A DNA stretch of 64,000 nucleotides from Torreya grandis (GCA_037957365.1 JARHVA010008361.1:182501-246500); one strand, 5' to 3'. Shown: positions 36,581 through 48,410, numbered from the stretch's first letter. Numbers and translations: made by a program. Notes: generated from the letters alone by a model not told the origin.

Positions 36581-37080
36581 TTGACATAATATAGTATTTT
36601 ATATCAAAATACATTCATAAAATCTTATTTGTGAATGTAAGTATTTTAGTAGGAAAAAAAGTTACGAGGATAAGATTAGTGTTCCATAAATTAAATGTTG
36701 TCTTTGTACCATGGGTTTTAATGAATGCTGACATCCTCAATATGTTAGATAAGTGAATAATGTAGTTGAATATAGGATGGATATTTTTTTATTTGGATAA
36801 TGAAAGTGGGATTGGTGATAACTTGGTGCAGATGAAAAAAAGATGTTGAAGAAGCAAGGGAATCAACAATAGAATTTTGATCTCAAGGGATAGGCTTGAT
36901 GGTGAAGGAAATAAAATATTTCATAAGAGTAGTTTTAATTTGATGATAAGTAATGATATTATCACTTTTTCATTTTTAATAACCATTGATTTGGTGGTAA
37001 ATGATCTTGGAATCACTTAAGTCATGCATGTATTAGATATCTAAATCAAGAGCAACTTTCATGGATAAGATTAAATCCTG
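36581..37080 (-). pseudogene. Element D aRNH 3' part and linker to integrase
   Basis: From 37080 downwards the minus strand shows LAGFNLIHESC, ALDLDI, YMHDLSDSKIIYHQINGY (the DS motif of aRNH, around 37000) and IKPIP-stop-DQNSIVDSLAS near 36880. The stop in IPRDQN is a TGA where CGA is expected. The reading then fades until an ILI-NTILC segment at 36585, which would be followed by the integrase at 25854. It is D sequence caught between B and the C fragment. Confidence 0.7.
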
Positions 37081-37084
37081 CTAG

Positions 37085-38690
37085 TTGTTGTAATTAAAGT
37101 TCAACATCATAAGTAGAATACTTCATTCTTACCTCATTCAATTTCACACTAAAATATACTATTGGATTTCCTGATTGACTTAACACAACACCAATTCTCA
37201 TAAATGAAGCATCAATTTCAGCCTCAAATACTTTGTTAAAATCTAATAATGCTAAAATTGGTCTTTATGTAATTTTGTTTTCCAAAAATTCATAGTTTTT
37301 TGTGGCTTCTATAGTCCATAAAAATTCTTTCCCTCTCATACAATCTGTTATTAGTACCACAATAATACTGAAATTTTAGATAACTTTTTTGTAACAAAAT
37401 ATCTAAACCATGTAAAGTTTTTACCTCTATAATGCTTCTTGGAATAGACCACTCAAAAATTTCCTTTATCTTTTCCTCCTCCATTTTCACACCTTATGCT
37501 AAAAATACAAATCTCAATAATATCAAATTATTCTACATAAACCTAAACTTCTTCAAATTTATATACAACTTCTCCTTTCTTAATAAATCTATTACCATTC
37601 TCAAATCTTTTAAGTGTTCTTATTTAGTGTTAATGAATATCAAAATAAACAACCAAAAACTTACTAATACATTATCATATCATTGTACTCATCATGATCA
37701 TAAATGTGCTATGTGTATTAGATAATCTAAATGGCATCACCATCCACTCATATAAGCCATCCATAGTCATGAATGTAGTTTTCCACTCATCTCCTTCACG
37801 AAATTGAATTTGATAATAACCACTCCTTAGATCAATCTTGATAAAATATTTTCCATTTGCAAGCACATCTATCATATCATATAAATAAGGAATAGGAAAC
37901 CTATACTTTATTATAATTTTATTAATTGCTCTACTATCCACACACATTCTCCATCCTCCATATTTATTTGGAGTTAGAAAACTTGGTGTTGTACAAGGAC
38001 TCATACACTCCCTTATCACCTTCTTCCTTACAAATTAAGTAACCTATTTATTTAATTCTACATGTTCTATTGGAATCATCCTATAATCTACTTGATCAGG
38101 TAGAGTTGATCCTCGAATAAAATCAATGTCATTTTATATATATATCTTCAATGGTAAAGCGTCTGGTAACTCATCAAGCATAACATCTGTATATTCTATC
38201 AACACTCTTGCTACTTTTGTTGGTATTAGAATAATTTTTGTTTCTTCATTCTTTGATACTAATGCATAACAACAACCTGAAACCTTCATATCTTGGACAA
38301 ATTATATATTACAGAGCATGCTTTCTATCTTATCTTCCTCTTTAAGAGGTAACAAAACTACTTTTTTACCACCTTTCCAAAAAGATTATGTGTTATTTTG
38401 TCTATCATGAATTAATTTGCTATCAAATTGCCATGGTCTTCTTAATAACTCATGTCATGCATCCATCAGAATAACATCACACAATATTTCATCATTATAA
38501 ATTTTTCCTATAGAAAGCTTGATTAAGCACCATTTATCTACTATAACATCATTCCATTTCTTAAGTATGAAATTTGATAATGATTAGAATGCTTTTCACA
38601 TTTCATATTTAGTTTCTCAATCATTTCCTTAGAAACCATATTTCAAAACTACCATCATCTATAATTACTGGGCATACATTTCCACCCAAA
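37085..38690 (-). mobile_element. Gypsy C fragment: protease-RT-RNase H inside element D
   Basis: Minus-strand order is a protease start CPVIIDDGSFE (about 38675), GKIYNDEILCDVILMDA, RRPWQFD, LLPLKEEDK, a DELPDALPL linker, then RT and the first half of RNase H. The frame at 37675-38019 has [38 protein letters not shown] and [10 protein letters not shown]. The polymerase box reads VVYFDI, the second Asp codon of YFDD being lost. RNase H reads FEAEIDASFMRIGVVLSQ to KYSTYDVEL and stops at about 37090. No gag, integrase or LTR of this family is present. Confidence 0.85.
37290..38019 (-). pseudogene. Gypsy C reverse transcriptase
   Basis: This is the best preserved coding piece of the C fragment. 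Motifs run [76 protein letters not shown] frameshift near 37675 is followed by FLVVYFDI, LRKEKLYINLKK and KIKEIFEWSIPRSIIEVK-LHGL. These agree with Ty3/Gypsy RTs of the chromovirus-like [15 protein letters not shown] type, distinct from the D and B RTs. D residues in motif A (IDLRSGY) are intact; motif C is damaged. Confidence 0.85.
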
Positions 38691-40110
38691 GGGATGATTT
38701 TCCCAAGAGGGATCATCAGAAGACAACCTACCCTATCTCCTTGAAGGCATTAAGCACCATCAAAGTGAAAGTTCCAAGTATCCTTATATAATTTGAAATA
38801 AATTTAAGGAATTTGTTTGATAACTACTTTTGGTTTAGTAGTGCTAAGGGGGATAGTGGATTCATCAAGACGACTTGCTTCAATATCAGTAATGATGTTA
38901 TGGAAGTAATATTTAATAGGTATATATTTTTTGAGACATTCAACATAGAGAATACTGTCATTGATAAGACTATGTTGAAGGTGATCACTAGCAAGAATGA
39001 GAGCTATGGTAAGTTATTTGGCTATGGTTTATCTTTTGATATTTTTTTGAATAATAATATAGAGATATAATTCCATGAGAAAGATCATCCACTTGCCAAT
39101 TCTATCTCCAAGAAGAAATGCTTTGGAGAATAAGTGATTAAGGGGGTCAGAATGAATGATAACATAAGTGATATCATAAATCATATAATGTCAATGTTTT
39201 TGAGTTGTAAAATATATGGTGAGGAAATCACGTTTGAATTTTGTGTAATATTTCTCATAATCAATAAGGACTTGATTGATATAGTAGATGGCATACTCTC
39301 TTCTCGTATCATATTGTTGGATAAGCATTTACCAAACTAATATGAGTGTGCAAGAGGTATATAGGATAAAATTTCAATCATTTAAAGAAACACAAAAAAT
39401 AGGCGGATGAAGTAATGATTCTTTCATATTATCAAATGCTTTTTGACAATGGTCCATCCATTCTAAAGCATTACCTTTCTTAAGAAGAGAATTAATAAAG
39501 TGGATGTCATAAGCCATTTCGGGGATGAATCATCTAATTGCCCCATGTCTACCATGATATGTGTAAATATATAAAATGGAATGGGGAAAGTGTATATTGA
39601 TCATATCACTACTTTTTTTAGGTCAAAATTTATGTCCTAATGAGAGACTAAATATCCTAATAGTTTTCTAGATGTGACACCAAAGACATATTTACAAGGA
39701 TCTAGTCTAACTTTATATTTAAGAAGATGATCAAAGATGATGGAAATATAAAAAATATGAGATGTTTGACATTTATATTTATTATTGAGGTCATCCACAT
39801 AGGTTTATACAAATTTATGGATGATATTATGAATGATATGAGTCATTTATCATTGATAAGTAGATCCAACATTTTTGAGTCCAAAGGGCATTTTATCATA
39901 GTCATAGGTGCCCCATTATATGATGAAAGTGGTCTTATGTTGATTTTTGGGGTTAATGTGAATTTGGTTGTAGATTGAGAAACAATCCATAAGAGATAAC
40001 ATTTCATAACCAATCGTGGAATTGATAATTTAATCTATTGAAGGTAGAGGAAAATTATTCCTGGGACAAGAAAGATTAAAAATATGAAAATTAATGCAGA
40101 TGTGAATGAC
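38690..40110 (-). pseudogene. Element D RT, RNase H and aRNH 5' part
   Basis: From 40110 down the minus strand gives ICINFHIFNL, SCPRNNFPLPSID, EMLSLMDCFSIYNQIHI, HKTTFIIWGTYDYDKMPFGL, and TYVDDLNN (39784-39810, box intact). KYKVRLDPCKYVFGV follows. RNase H has EWMDHCQKAFDNMKESLLHPP, HYMIYDITYVIIHSDPLNHL and an IGKW...KDKP-PNNLP tail. At 38815-38690 aRNH begins DTWNFHFDGA, CLQGDRVGCLLMIPLGKIIPL and then breaks off into the C fragment. Order is RT-RH-aRNH, as in Tat/Ogre elements. Confidence 0.85.
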
Positions 40111-41640
40111 CATGGTGAAAATTTCATGAATAAGGACTATGTTATAAACCCATTCAGAATAATCCACTAGTTTGATAAAAATAGCATTGATATGTTTGAT
40201 AATTTCTTTGTGACATAAGGTGGAAGCTTTGGGTAGAAATTTCCATTATTTTTTATGCATAAGTTTGGCATCAGGATAAGTGATGATGTTGTGAACCATA
40301 ATAATAGGATCAATAGTAGGCATGTACTTATAATACCAAGCAAATATATCATAATATTTATCAAAAAAGAAGCTAAATTTATCATGTTCAGTAGGTGAGA
40401 GTTTATATCAAATTGTAATTGGTTGAGAGCATGATGAAGTACCATATTCAATGCAAATATTTTCTTTAACAAGAATAGAATTACCATCATTTAAATGATA
40501 TGGTGCATTAGGTAAAGAATAAATTAGATTAGCTTTAGGATTGATATTAGCGATGAAGTATTTGAAATAAGGGGGTTTATTTTTGAATTTATTAATTTTT
40601 TGATGTTACCAAGGAAGTTGAGATTCTCCGGCATGAAGTAATTCAAGAATAGATTTATCACTAGGTAGAGTAGGAAGAGGACCATAATACTCAACATCTA
40701 ATTTGAGATTGAGAATTTGATTACCATGATGATAATATTAAAAATGTATCTGATAGACATCTATGTCCTTGGCATCTAATGTAATCTCAAGAGTAGGAGG
40801 AGTCGATTGATAAGATGGGATTGGCATATCATTAATTTATTTTATAGGGGAAGAATCAGCTATAGTCATGGGATCTATAGGTGGTACAAAAGATTCAAAA
40901 ATTTATGTAGGTTTAGAAGGTAAGATTTATGCTACCACCCAAGGATTATTAAAAAGTTGAGAATTAACATGAGGTATATGACTTCCAGGATGTAATTCAT
41001 GATTCATAGAAATGGTGTACACATCATGGTAGAAATAATGTATTTGAGATAAATTTTTTTGATAATTTTAAACATTGAAGTCTCAAGATTTATCTTGGGC
41101 TATGATTTAGTTATCATCATAGGTTGGAGAAATGGTACATTCTTGAGATTCAGGGGGAGTTTCAAAAGTTGAAATCCTAAAGTTATTAAATTTATGTAGA
41201 GACATGACTAGAGGGTCTTGAAATAATTTGGCCACTCCAAAATCATTTAAATTCAAAGCATCTTCTGATAAAAAAGGTTGTTGAGCATTACATGGAAGGG
41301 GAAATTAGTGATTTCATCAATGAGAGGAATAGTACCATCATGAGGTAATAAAGGAGGAGAAATCCAATCTAATATATAGGGAGGTAGCTTGGTAGTGTTG
41401 CAAGTATGTTGTTAGTTATTAGGCTCATCATCATCCAAATAATTAAGAGTGACTTGTAACTCTAGATTGATGTTAATAAACTCAGGTAAGGGAACCTTAT
41501 TGATGGTAAGAATTTTAGGAATGTGATATTGATATTTTTGATTCTGAAGTTGAATACTCCAAGGGTTAATATCAACCTCATGCTTATACTATTTGTCATT
41601 ATTTAAAAATTTGATTTATTGTCCACTAGAAGAAGTGATG
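40110..41640 (-). pseudogene. Element D protease-RT linker, decayed
   Basis: Few motifs survive. The minus strand has long but interrupted frames (for example 40167-40490), with acidic and proline-rich strings such as LPPYILDWISPPLLPHDGT near 41350. Position between protease and RT in D supports a pol linker. I cannot assign a function. Confidence 0.4.
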
Positions 41641-42045
41641 TCCCTCATTATGAGTCCAAGGGTGACCAAGGAGTATGTTGTAAGATAGGGGAAAATCAAG
41701 GACCATAAATTTAGTTTGAATAGTCTTAGGTTAGATTGTTAGGGGAAGCCAAATACAACCAAGTGGCCTTTGATTAATTTTATCAAATCCATGATCGGTA
41801 AGGTGGGTTTGTTTGAGATTATGCTTATTATATCAAAGTTGTTGAATGAGCCATAGAGATGTCACATTAATAACAGATCCTTCATTAACTAAAAATTTAG
41901 TGATAAGGGTAGTATTACTAGCTATTTTAATGAATAGTGGTGGATCATTGGCAATAAAAAGGATTTCATCATTAATTATGTCCTCTCTAATAAATTCAAT
42001 AGATGGTTTAGGAGAAGGACAAATATTTTCAAAAGTGTGCACATT
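41640..42045 (-). pseudogene. Element D aspartic protease remnant
   Basis: The frame at 41833-42042 holds FIREDIINDEILFIA, TTLITKFLVNEGSVINVTSL. After a shift come HLTDHGFDKINQRPLGCIWL and YNILLGHPWTHN. This is the Gypsy (Tat) protease pattern: VDxGSALNVxP, FDGxxRxPLGxIxL, YNxLLGRPWIH. The catalytic DxG has become NEG, so it is inactive. Confidence 0.8.
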
Positions 42046-42049
42046 AGAA

Positions 42050-42590
42050 GGTTGAGATTCAATAGAGGGTGATTTTTCATCTAAAGAATATGATTTTTAA
42101 ATTTCTTGTAATTATTTCATAAGGAAATTCAATGATAATTTGAAATATGAACTAAATCCATAAGCATAATCTTACAAGTCATGGAGTTAAGTTCTTCTAG
42201 AAAGTTCCAATGGGTTTTAGAAGATTAACTTATGTGAGTTCTAGAAGGAAAGGTAGATATTGAAGGAATGGATGTTTTTCAGGGTTTAGAAGAAATATGT
42301 GTTTACTAAGGGTCTTTTGAAGCTAAATTATTCATCGTAGTATCTCTGAGAAGTTATTCCTCTAGAGATGGTTTCTTAGGTTTTCTGACAAGATCTTTGT
42401 GAGTTAGTTTGCGATGATTATTGACTTTAACTATGTTAGCATATTGATAATTATTTTAATATTGGTTATATTTGACATCAATAGCACAAACATCCTTGGT
42501 ATTTTGTTGAGGATTAGATGCATAAAAATATTCTTGGTTATTATTAGAAGAAGCTTTAGAACCTCGTATTAATTGAGAAGCAATGTTTTA
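42050..42590 (-). pseudogene. Element D gag C-terminal remnant, truncated
   Basis: The minus strand begins near 42590 with ASQLIRGSKASSNNNQEYF, NPQQNTKDVCAIDV and VNNHRKLTHKDLVRKPKKPS, then low-complexity Ser/Pro sequence to the protease. It resembles the basic, low-complexity gag-protease junction of Tat-type elements. It is cut abruptly where H repeat copy 2 begins (42592), so gag proper and the 5' LTR are missing. Confidence 0.55.
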
Positions 42591-43398
42591 CTCTTAAAAT
42601 CATAAATATAAATGAAAACATTTCCTTAATTATTTGATGATATAATAAATATAGTACCATTGTACTCTAATAATCATCATAACATATGGTGGTGTAAAGT
42701 ATGTATAAGAATATTTTGACAAAATAATCAATGATACGAATCATGGACACGTGGAAAAGGGGTAAAGATATCTATATGATATGGATTATGTTAGGATATA
42801 AATTTTATGACATTAGACAATATAGGAGAAGACAAAATTAAATTGAAACCATTTATAAATTTGAAAATATTCTTTTAATAAATCCATGGAATATGAAGCA
42901 TTGAAATCAACAAAAATAAGTAAAAGAAAAAGAAAAATAAAGTTACAACTCAAATAAAAAATATTGTATGTTAAAAAATGAAAATAAAAAATGAATAACT
43001 AGAGTTAGATCAGCACGTTAAAATTAAAAATATCTCAATAAAAATGTGAAAATTATGCTTTGCATAAAATAAATCCATCATTGAAAGGAAATAAGAAAGA
43101 AATGAAATAAAAAATTTCCAATATAATATAGTGGTATATGACTATAAAATAGGAAACCAAATAAATTGTTTTAGATTCATAATGTTAATTAAATTTTCAC
43201 AATTATTTATTTATAATGTAAGAAGGTTATATAATTCTAATAGAAATTTATTTCTAATAAAAAATGGACCAATCGAATTTAGATTGAACTTACCCATATC
43301 TCATGTGATCTAAATTAGTGTTATTCGAATTAAATTTTAATACTTAATTAATCACTTTTATTATTATTGACTAAATTTTTTTATTGCAAAAAGTTATT

Positions 43399-43482
43399 AG
43401 CTAATTATGGTATCAATTGGAATGTTCAATGGAGTAGACTAGCTGATTATGATATCAATTGGAATGTTCAATGGAGCAAAAT
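43399..43482. repeat. 42-bp tandem duplication
   Basis: Units 43399-43440 and 43441-43482 (AGCTAATTATGGTATCAATT... and AGCTGATTATGATATCAATT...), both followed by GGAATGTTCAATGGAG. Copy 1 has a single version near 17156. Confidence 0.9.
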
Positions 43483-44159
43483 ATCTTATTGTAAAAAATA
43501 TATGATTGATACAATTTTAATTTTTTATAACTATCATTTTCATATCACATCACAATTATAATCTTTAAAAAAAAATTAAAAATCTAATTTGAATAGGTAA
43601 GAATAGCTAACCATATACAAGGGTTTTCCCATGACACATTATAATATGTATTTTAATTACCCATAAATATTGATTTATTGATTATCCCAATCAAAACAGT
43701 GCTTTTAGATTTTTCTCATAGATTTAAAAGTTTAAGGTAATGACATTCAAAAGGTAGTCTTAACATTCCATTTATTCTTGAAAACAACAACACTTAAATT
43801 GGGAAGGATTTTAGAGACATTTTTATACATAATTCTTTTATAATTTAAGAGAATAAATTGTGAAAATTTGAATCTAATTTTTAAATATATAATTATTTTA
43901 AATTACTAGATATAAAATTATGTAAAATCAATTAGTTTATGATAATTTAGCATTTTTATGAAAAATAAGATATATGTATATTTATAAACACATATGTATG
44001 AAATTACTCAAATTGTCTACAATATAGACTCAACCACCATCATTATCAATGTACATAGTTATTGAATTTAAAAAAATATTTTGGTTTACCATGGAATTGT
44101 AACAATTATTTGCATCTTCCAATTCATACTATTAGTCAGAGAAATCATTGAAAAATACC

Positions 44160-44344
44160 TTTCAAAATGTCATGTGACCTTACCGTACATAATGTATAAG
44201 TAATGACTCTTAATAAAACAACAATTGATATTGACAACATAGATCATCAAGACATGTCCTTTACTATTATATCAAAAATATGCTCCTTCAATAACTTATA
44301 TATCTCCCTTAATTTTACATTTGATTATTTTGAAAGAATGAAAG
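44160..44344 (+). pseudogene. PIF1-like helicase C-terminal fragment (copy 2)
   Basis: It is the paralogue of 17867-18118. The frame from 44203 reads MTLNKTTIDIDNIDHQDMSF, TIISKICSFNNLYISLNF, then YFERMK before element G interrupts. Versus the other copy, the first HKVHGMTLDK half is frameshifted and SRVHSL is SKICSF, so this copy is further decayed. The open frame continues into G's LTR by chance. Confidence 0.75.
44340..44344. other. Left target-site duplication of element G
   Basis: GAAAG at 44340-44344; the right flank at 54364-54368 is TAAGG. The uninterrupted paralogue reads CAAGG at this place (within GAATCAAGGATTCT near 18095). All three differ by one or two bases from NAAGG, consistent with an old 5-bp duplication. 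Confidence 0.65.
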
Positions 44345-45837
44345 TGTTGGTACCTAGAAACTCCACACAAGCTAGCATAATGGGGAGCCCACATGAATGC
44401 CTTCAGGCCTATGCAACACCAAGGTCCCAATGAATGAAACACTTTATGAATGATTTGAAATTTCTAATTTGTAAAATACGTTGTTGTGTGGTAGCTTGGT
44501 GGAGGTTAGAGTGTTGAATATAGGTTTGGAAAGGTGCAATCAACACCATAAACTTTTACCAAAATTTCAGCAAATGAGTGTGAATTAGAGGACACATGCA
44601 ATGATGGTGTTGAAGTCGGCAGAAGGTGTGGAATAGAACAATATGGTAGATAATTCACCATTGACTGAATGCTGAATATGACAACAATAATTTTCCAAAA
44701 GGGGCAAAAGAGTGAATGTTTGCATAAAGTTTGGAAAGACACATGGTAGGTGGTATAGGTCAAACCATTGACTACACATGATGAAATGTGCATGTGGTAG
44801 TGTAAATTATATGAAGGAAAATGGTAAAATGGTTGAAGGGGGAAGGTGGGATGCACTTTGCTCCAACATTTGGTTCATTGTGCAATATGCTCCCCAACTT
44901 TTGCATCTCGTGAGGCAAAGACAAGCAAGTGGGAAAATCAATGAAATAAAGGTACATAGATGGTGGGAATTAAAGAAGACTTTGACCAACTCTATAGTAC
45001 ATTTCCCAACTCAAAGTGGCAGATGCAATTCTTTGAGATTACAAGGTTCAAAGTAAGGATTTTATATGTGGACCCCAAGACAAAGGCTATCAATTTGATA
45101 TTTGAATCGCCACCTCATTCGTGATAAGGCTCCTCCAATGGATATTAACATGGGAAGTTTTGAGGATCCCTTTGTGGTAAGAAATAATCATGTCATTGGT
45201 ATTTTAATTGGGCTTCTTTCCAAACCAGAATGGATTAAAATCTTTGTGCCCTATTCAACACATGCCAAAGTCTAAAGTTACAAAGCACAGTAAAAGTTTA
45301 AGGTTGGAGAAAGATATTATTTGGTGACTTTAGATGTAAGTCAAAGAAAATTAATGTCACTGATAAAATGGTTACATGGAAAATATTTGAGTTGGCCTTC
45401 TGATATAAATATCCTATAATATTAAATTTTACAAATAGGTGGTTATAAATGGAGTTGAGTGTTAAAATAAAAAAATAAAAAAATTTCAAGTTTCCCAAAA
45501 TAGTAGACGAGACCCCAAAGTCCTAGAAAAAATTCAATGGGAATTGCACCATGTGAAGTGCTTGAAAAGATTGTGATTCCATAAAAATACATAAAGAGTA
45601 GTATCACAAAAATGGCAGGTTGACATGCACTTTACACCAGCTCAAGGTGAAACATGAAAAGTGTTCCTATAAGTACACATTTCATAAAAGGGAAGATAAG
45701 GGAAGCTTGGTGGAGATGGGAGGTTGAATTACATTTTGCATAAACACAATGTGTAAAATGCAAGGTGCAGCCCCATCTCTAGGTCTTGTAGGTTACAAAG
45801 GGAGACGTGAGTGGGAAAAAACATCATGCAAATTGTA

Positions 45838-45970
45838 CTATGTAAATTTACATTTGGTGAAAATTTTACTTGGTGAAAATTTGCATTTGGTGCAATTTAT
45901 TATTGGTACAATTTACATTTGGTGCAAATTGTACTTGGTGAAAATTACACTTTGGTACAAATTTGCATAA
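45838..45970. repeat. 16-17-bp minisatellite in the 5' LTR of G
   Basis: About seven tandem versions of GGTG(C/A)AAATTT(G)CACTT. It is the counterpart of 52255-52395 in the 3' LTR. Confidence 0.85.
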
Positions 45971-46635
45971 AAGGGTGAAGATTCCCGCAAAAGGTGAAAA
46001 GTGAAAATGATACATTTATGAATTCAAAAGGAAAATATGAAGGAATCTACAAAAATAAAATTTGTGAAAAAGAAAATATGAGTTCTAAAAAGTGCAAAAG
46101 TACAAATTACAAAATGTGAAAATATAAGTTTGGAGCCAAAAAGTAAAAAGGTTGAAATAAACCTAAGTTGTATTTTCATTAGCTTTGTTTGTCCCAAATC
46201 CTTGATGGGAGAGAAATTTAAAGTTTTCAAGATGCATGCATGCCACTCCAAAGAATATTACTGAAACAACCATGGATTTGGAATTTCCCCCAAGAAATCA
46301 TTATAAGTGCAATATTTTGTAGCTATAAAAGAATGTGGTCCAAGGCATCTACAGGTAATTAATCAAAAGAGTTTGTTTGGTTTCTAAAATAAATATTATT
46401 CTCCTAGCTCACATAATGGGATTTTTTAGATAAAGAAATCAAAAAGTTTGTTGCACATCTCCATCATTTCTTGTAGAGGTAGCTAGAGGAATTTTTTTCC
46501 TTGAAAATACGTAAAGATTTCAAGTGTGGCAAAGAGTTTTTCTAGGTGAGAGCATCTTGGTAGAACTTGGAGGGACGTTTTGAAAATTTGAAAAAAGGCA
46601 ACCCTCATTCTTGGATTTGAAAAGGGTAAAAATGT

Positions 46636-46643
46636 ATAAATAG
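46636..46643 (+). promoter_or_regulatory. TATA box of element G 5' LTR
   Basis: TATAAATAGAAGG follows a GGGTAAAAATG. The 3' LTR has TATAAATAGAGG at 53070-53077 in the same context, which supports a conserved LTR promoter. Confidence 0.7.
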
Positions 46644-47943
46644 AAGGTTTCTCCTGTATTTTTGGGGTTGGTTTGCCATTGTGTTGGTCATAGTTTTGGT
46701 CTATGTTTTCCTTAGTATAGGATCTTCACATTTTGGGATCATTGTTGTGTGTTTTATCTCTTTTGCTAAGGTGGTTTCAGCTATACAACTATTAACAAGC
46801 TCTGATATCATCTCTATATGACTCTACTACCCAACATGGAGCAAATCCACCATGATTGTCCTTATGACAGCATTTTGAAACATTGATGTATGTAAGATTT
46901 TATTTAAAGTTAATAAAAAATCTAGTGGTTCTCGCTATTTCCTTTTCATGGAGTGCAGTAATATGTTTTTGAAGTATTGTTGATTAGATATTGGGGTTTA
47001 TGTTCATTGTTGGTTGTCATTTTGGGTATAGATCTAAATTATTATACCCTTTTTGTATTATTTTAGAATATGTTGCTGAATAACTTGTCAAGTCACCCTA
47101 GGTTTACATATTCAATGGGAAAAATCATGTAAGATTCTAGTTTCAGTAAATGTTCTAGGATTTCAAGGATCATTTGGATATTTGTAGTTCATTGGCACCA
47201 ATAACTGCATATTACTCCTAGTATTTACCATCAAATTGTATTTGAGTTTTCTCCATTTTTACAAGGAAATGATGTCATGAATGATTGAAAAAATCCATAG
47301 TACTTGAAGACCTCCATCACACCACCCTCAACTTTTTTATAGCTATCAACTTGTCCTGCCTTATCCTATAATTCATATAACATGACCTTTGCATATTTGG
47401 AGTTTTATTTACCTATAGATGTATAAACATTGTGTATTTAGCATGTGTCTGCATTTTGTGCTTTAAAGTCCATCATTGTAATCTCTTATTCATCCCATAT
47501 TTTGTTGAATATTATTTTTTGATGAAGGTTGCAATCACATATTCATATATGCCTTTAGTAGCTAGTATCTAGCCTAGAACATTTGCTTATTTTATGTGAC
47601 AACCCTTTTTAGGTAGAGTGACTAATCTTGGTTGTCTTCTAGTCAGATTTGTGTCTCTTTCTACCAGTAATCTCCATGGAGATTGAATTATATAGTCTCT
47701 CCACATGAGAAAGCTACCCCATAGGTCCTCTCACCTTGGTTTAAGAAGAGCTAGAAGTAGTAGAGAGCTGACCATACCCTTTGTAGGAGGCTCTCAGTCA
47801 TCTTCTCCAGTCTAGTCCATTCTTGATGCCAAATCCTCCCTTTATTACAATGACATTCTAGAGGGATTCTAATCTTTTTTTACCATTTTCTTTAAGTATG
47901 AAAGGATAGATTAGAGAGGTGTATAATTGGGAATAAACACTCT

Positions 47944-47966
47944 TTCGGTGTTGTTGTCAGGGATTA
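47944..47966 (+). other. Primer-binding-site candidate of element G
   Basis: A few bases after the 5' LTR the sequence reads CGGTGTTGTTGTCAGGGATT. It looks like a C-to-T-decayed form of the GGCGCCGTTGTCGGGGA-type primer site used by several plant Gypsy elements. Assigned by position and resemblance only. Confidence 0.45.
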
Positions 47967-48410
47967 AATTAAAGTCTAGGTCACTTGTGTTCTAGGGGAC
48001 TCTTACAAATATCTGGAGCTAGAGATGTAAGTATTACAAATTTAAAGGTTCTTAGTGCCGCATCACAACACTGGGGACATGCTAGGATTTGGGATTTGAT
48101 AATTTGATATCTGATATTTATTACAAAGAGATATGGATTCCTCATGTTTTAAGGAGATTTCCCCTTGCTAGACATGAATATTAAAAGTTCATTGTCTTTA
48201 CTTTAATAAATCATCACTAACTTTGGTAAGATATCAGTTCAGTATGTATCAATATAATTTTATAAATCATTATATTATAGAGCTTTGCTTATAGTGGTTA
48301 CTCCAAGACATCACCAAGTTTCAAAGAGAGATTAGTGCCCATATTCAATATCTTCATCTTTGAGAGTTCTCTATCTTGCAAAGCTAAAAGGATTGAGGTT
48401 ATCCTTCAAA

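Larger units (their letters stand above)
42592..44344 (+). repeat. H repeat copy 2, left part
   Basis: It aligns with 16300-18105 in the same orientation. It has lost the (AT)n tract and gained a 42-bp tandem duplication. It ends at the left border of element G. The left edge at 42592 is shared with the visible start of homology in copy 1 and directly joins decayed D gag. Confidence 0.8.
44345..47939 (+). repeat. 5' LTR of element G
   Basis: It starts TGTTGGTACC and contains CACACAAGCTAGCATAATG-GAGCCCA, found also at 50731 onward. It ends GGTGTATAATTGGGAATAAACA, aligning with GGTGTACAACTAGGAACCAACA at the 3' LTR end. The short open frames across it are accidental. Inside are a 16-17-bp minisatellite (45838-45970) and TATAAATA at 46636-46643. 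Confidence 0.85.

Noticed and set aside
44506..44989. Cluster of overlapping open frames on both strands
   Set aside because: They lie inside the 5' LTR of G and are not conserved in the 3' LTR.
46797..46812. GCTCTGATATCATC, similar to the reverse of the initiator-Met primer site
   Set aside because: It lies inside the 5' LTR of G and is not kept in the 3' LTR (53225 region).
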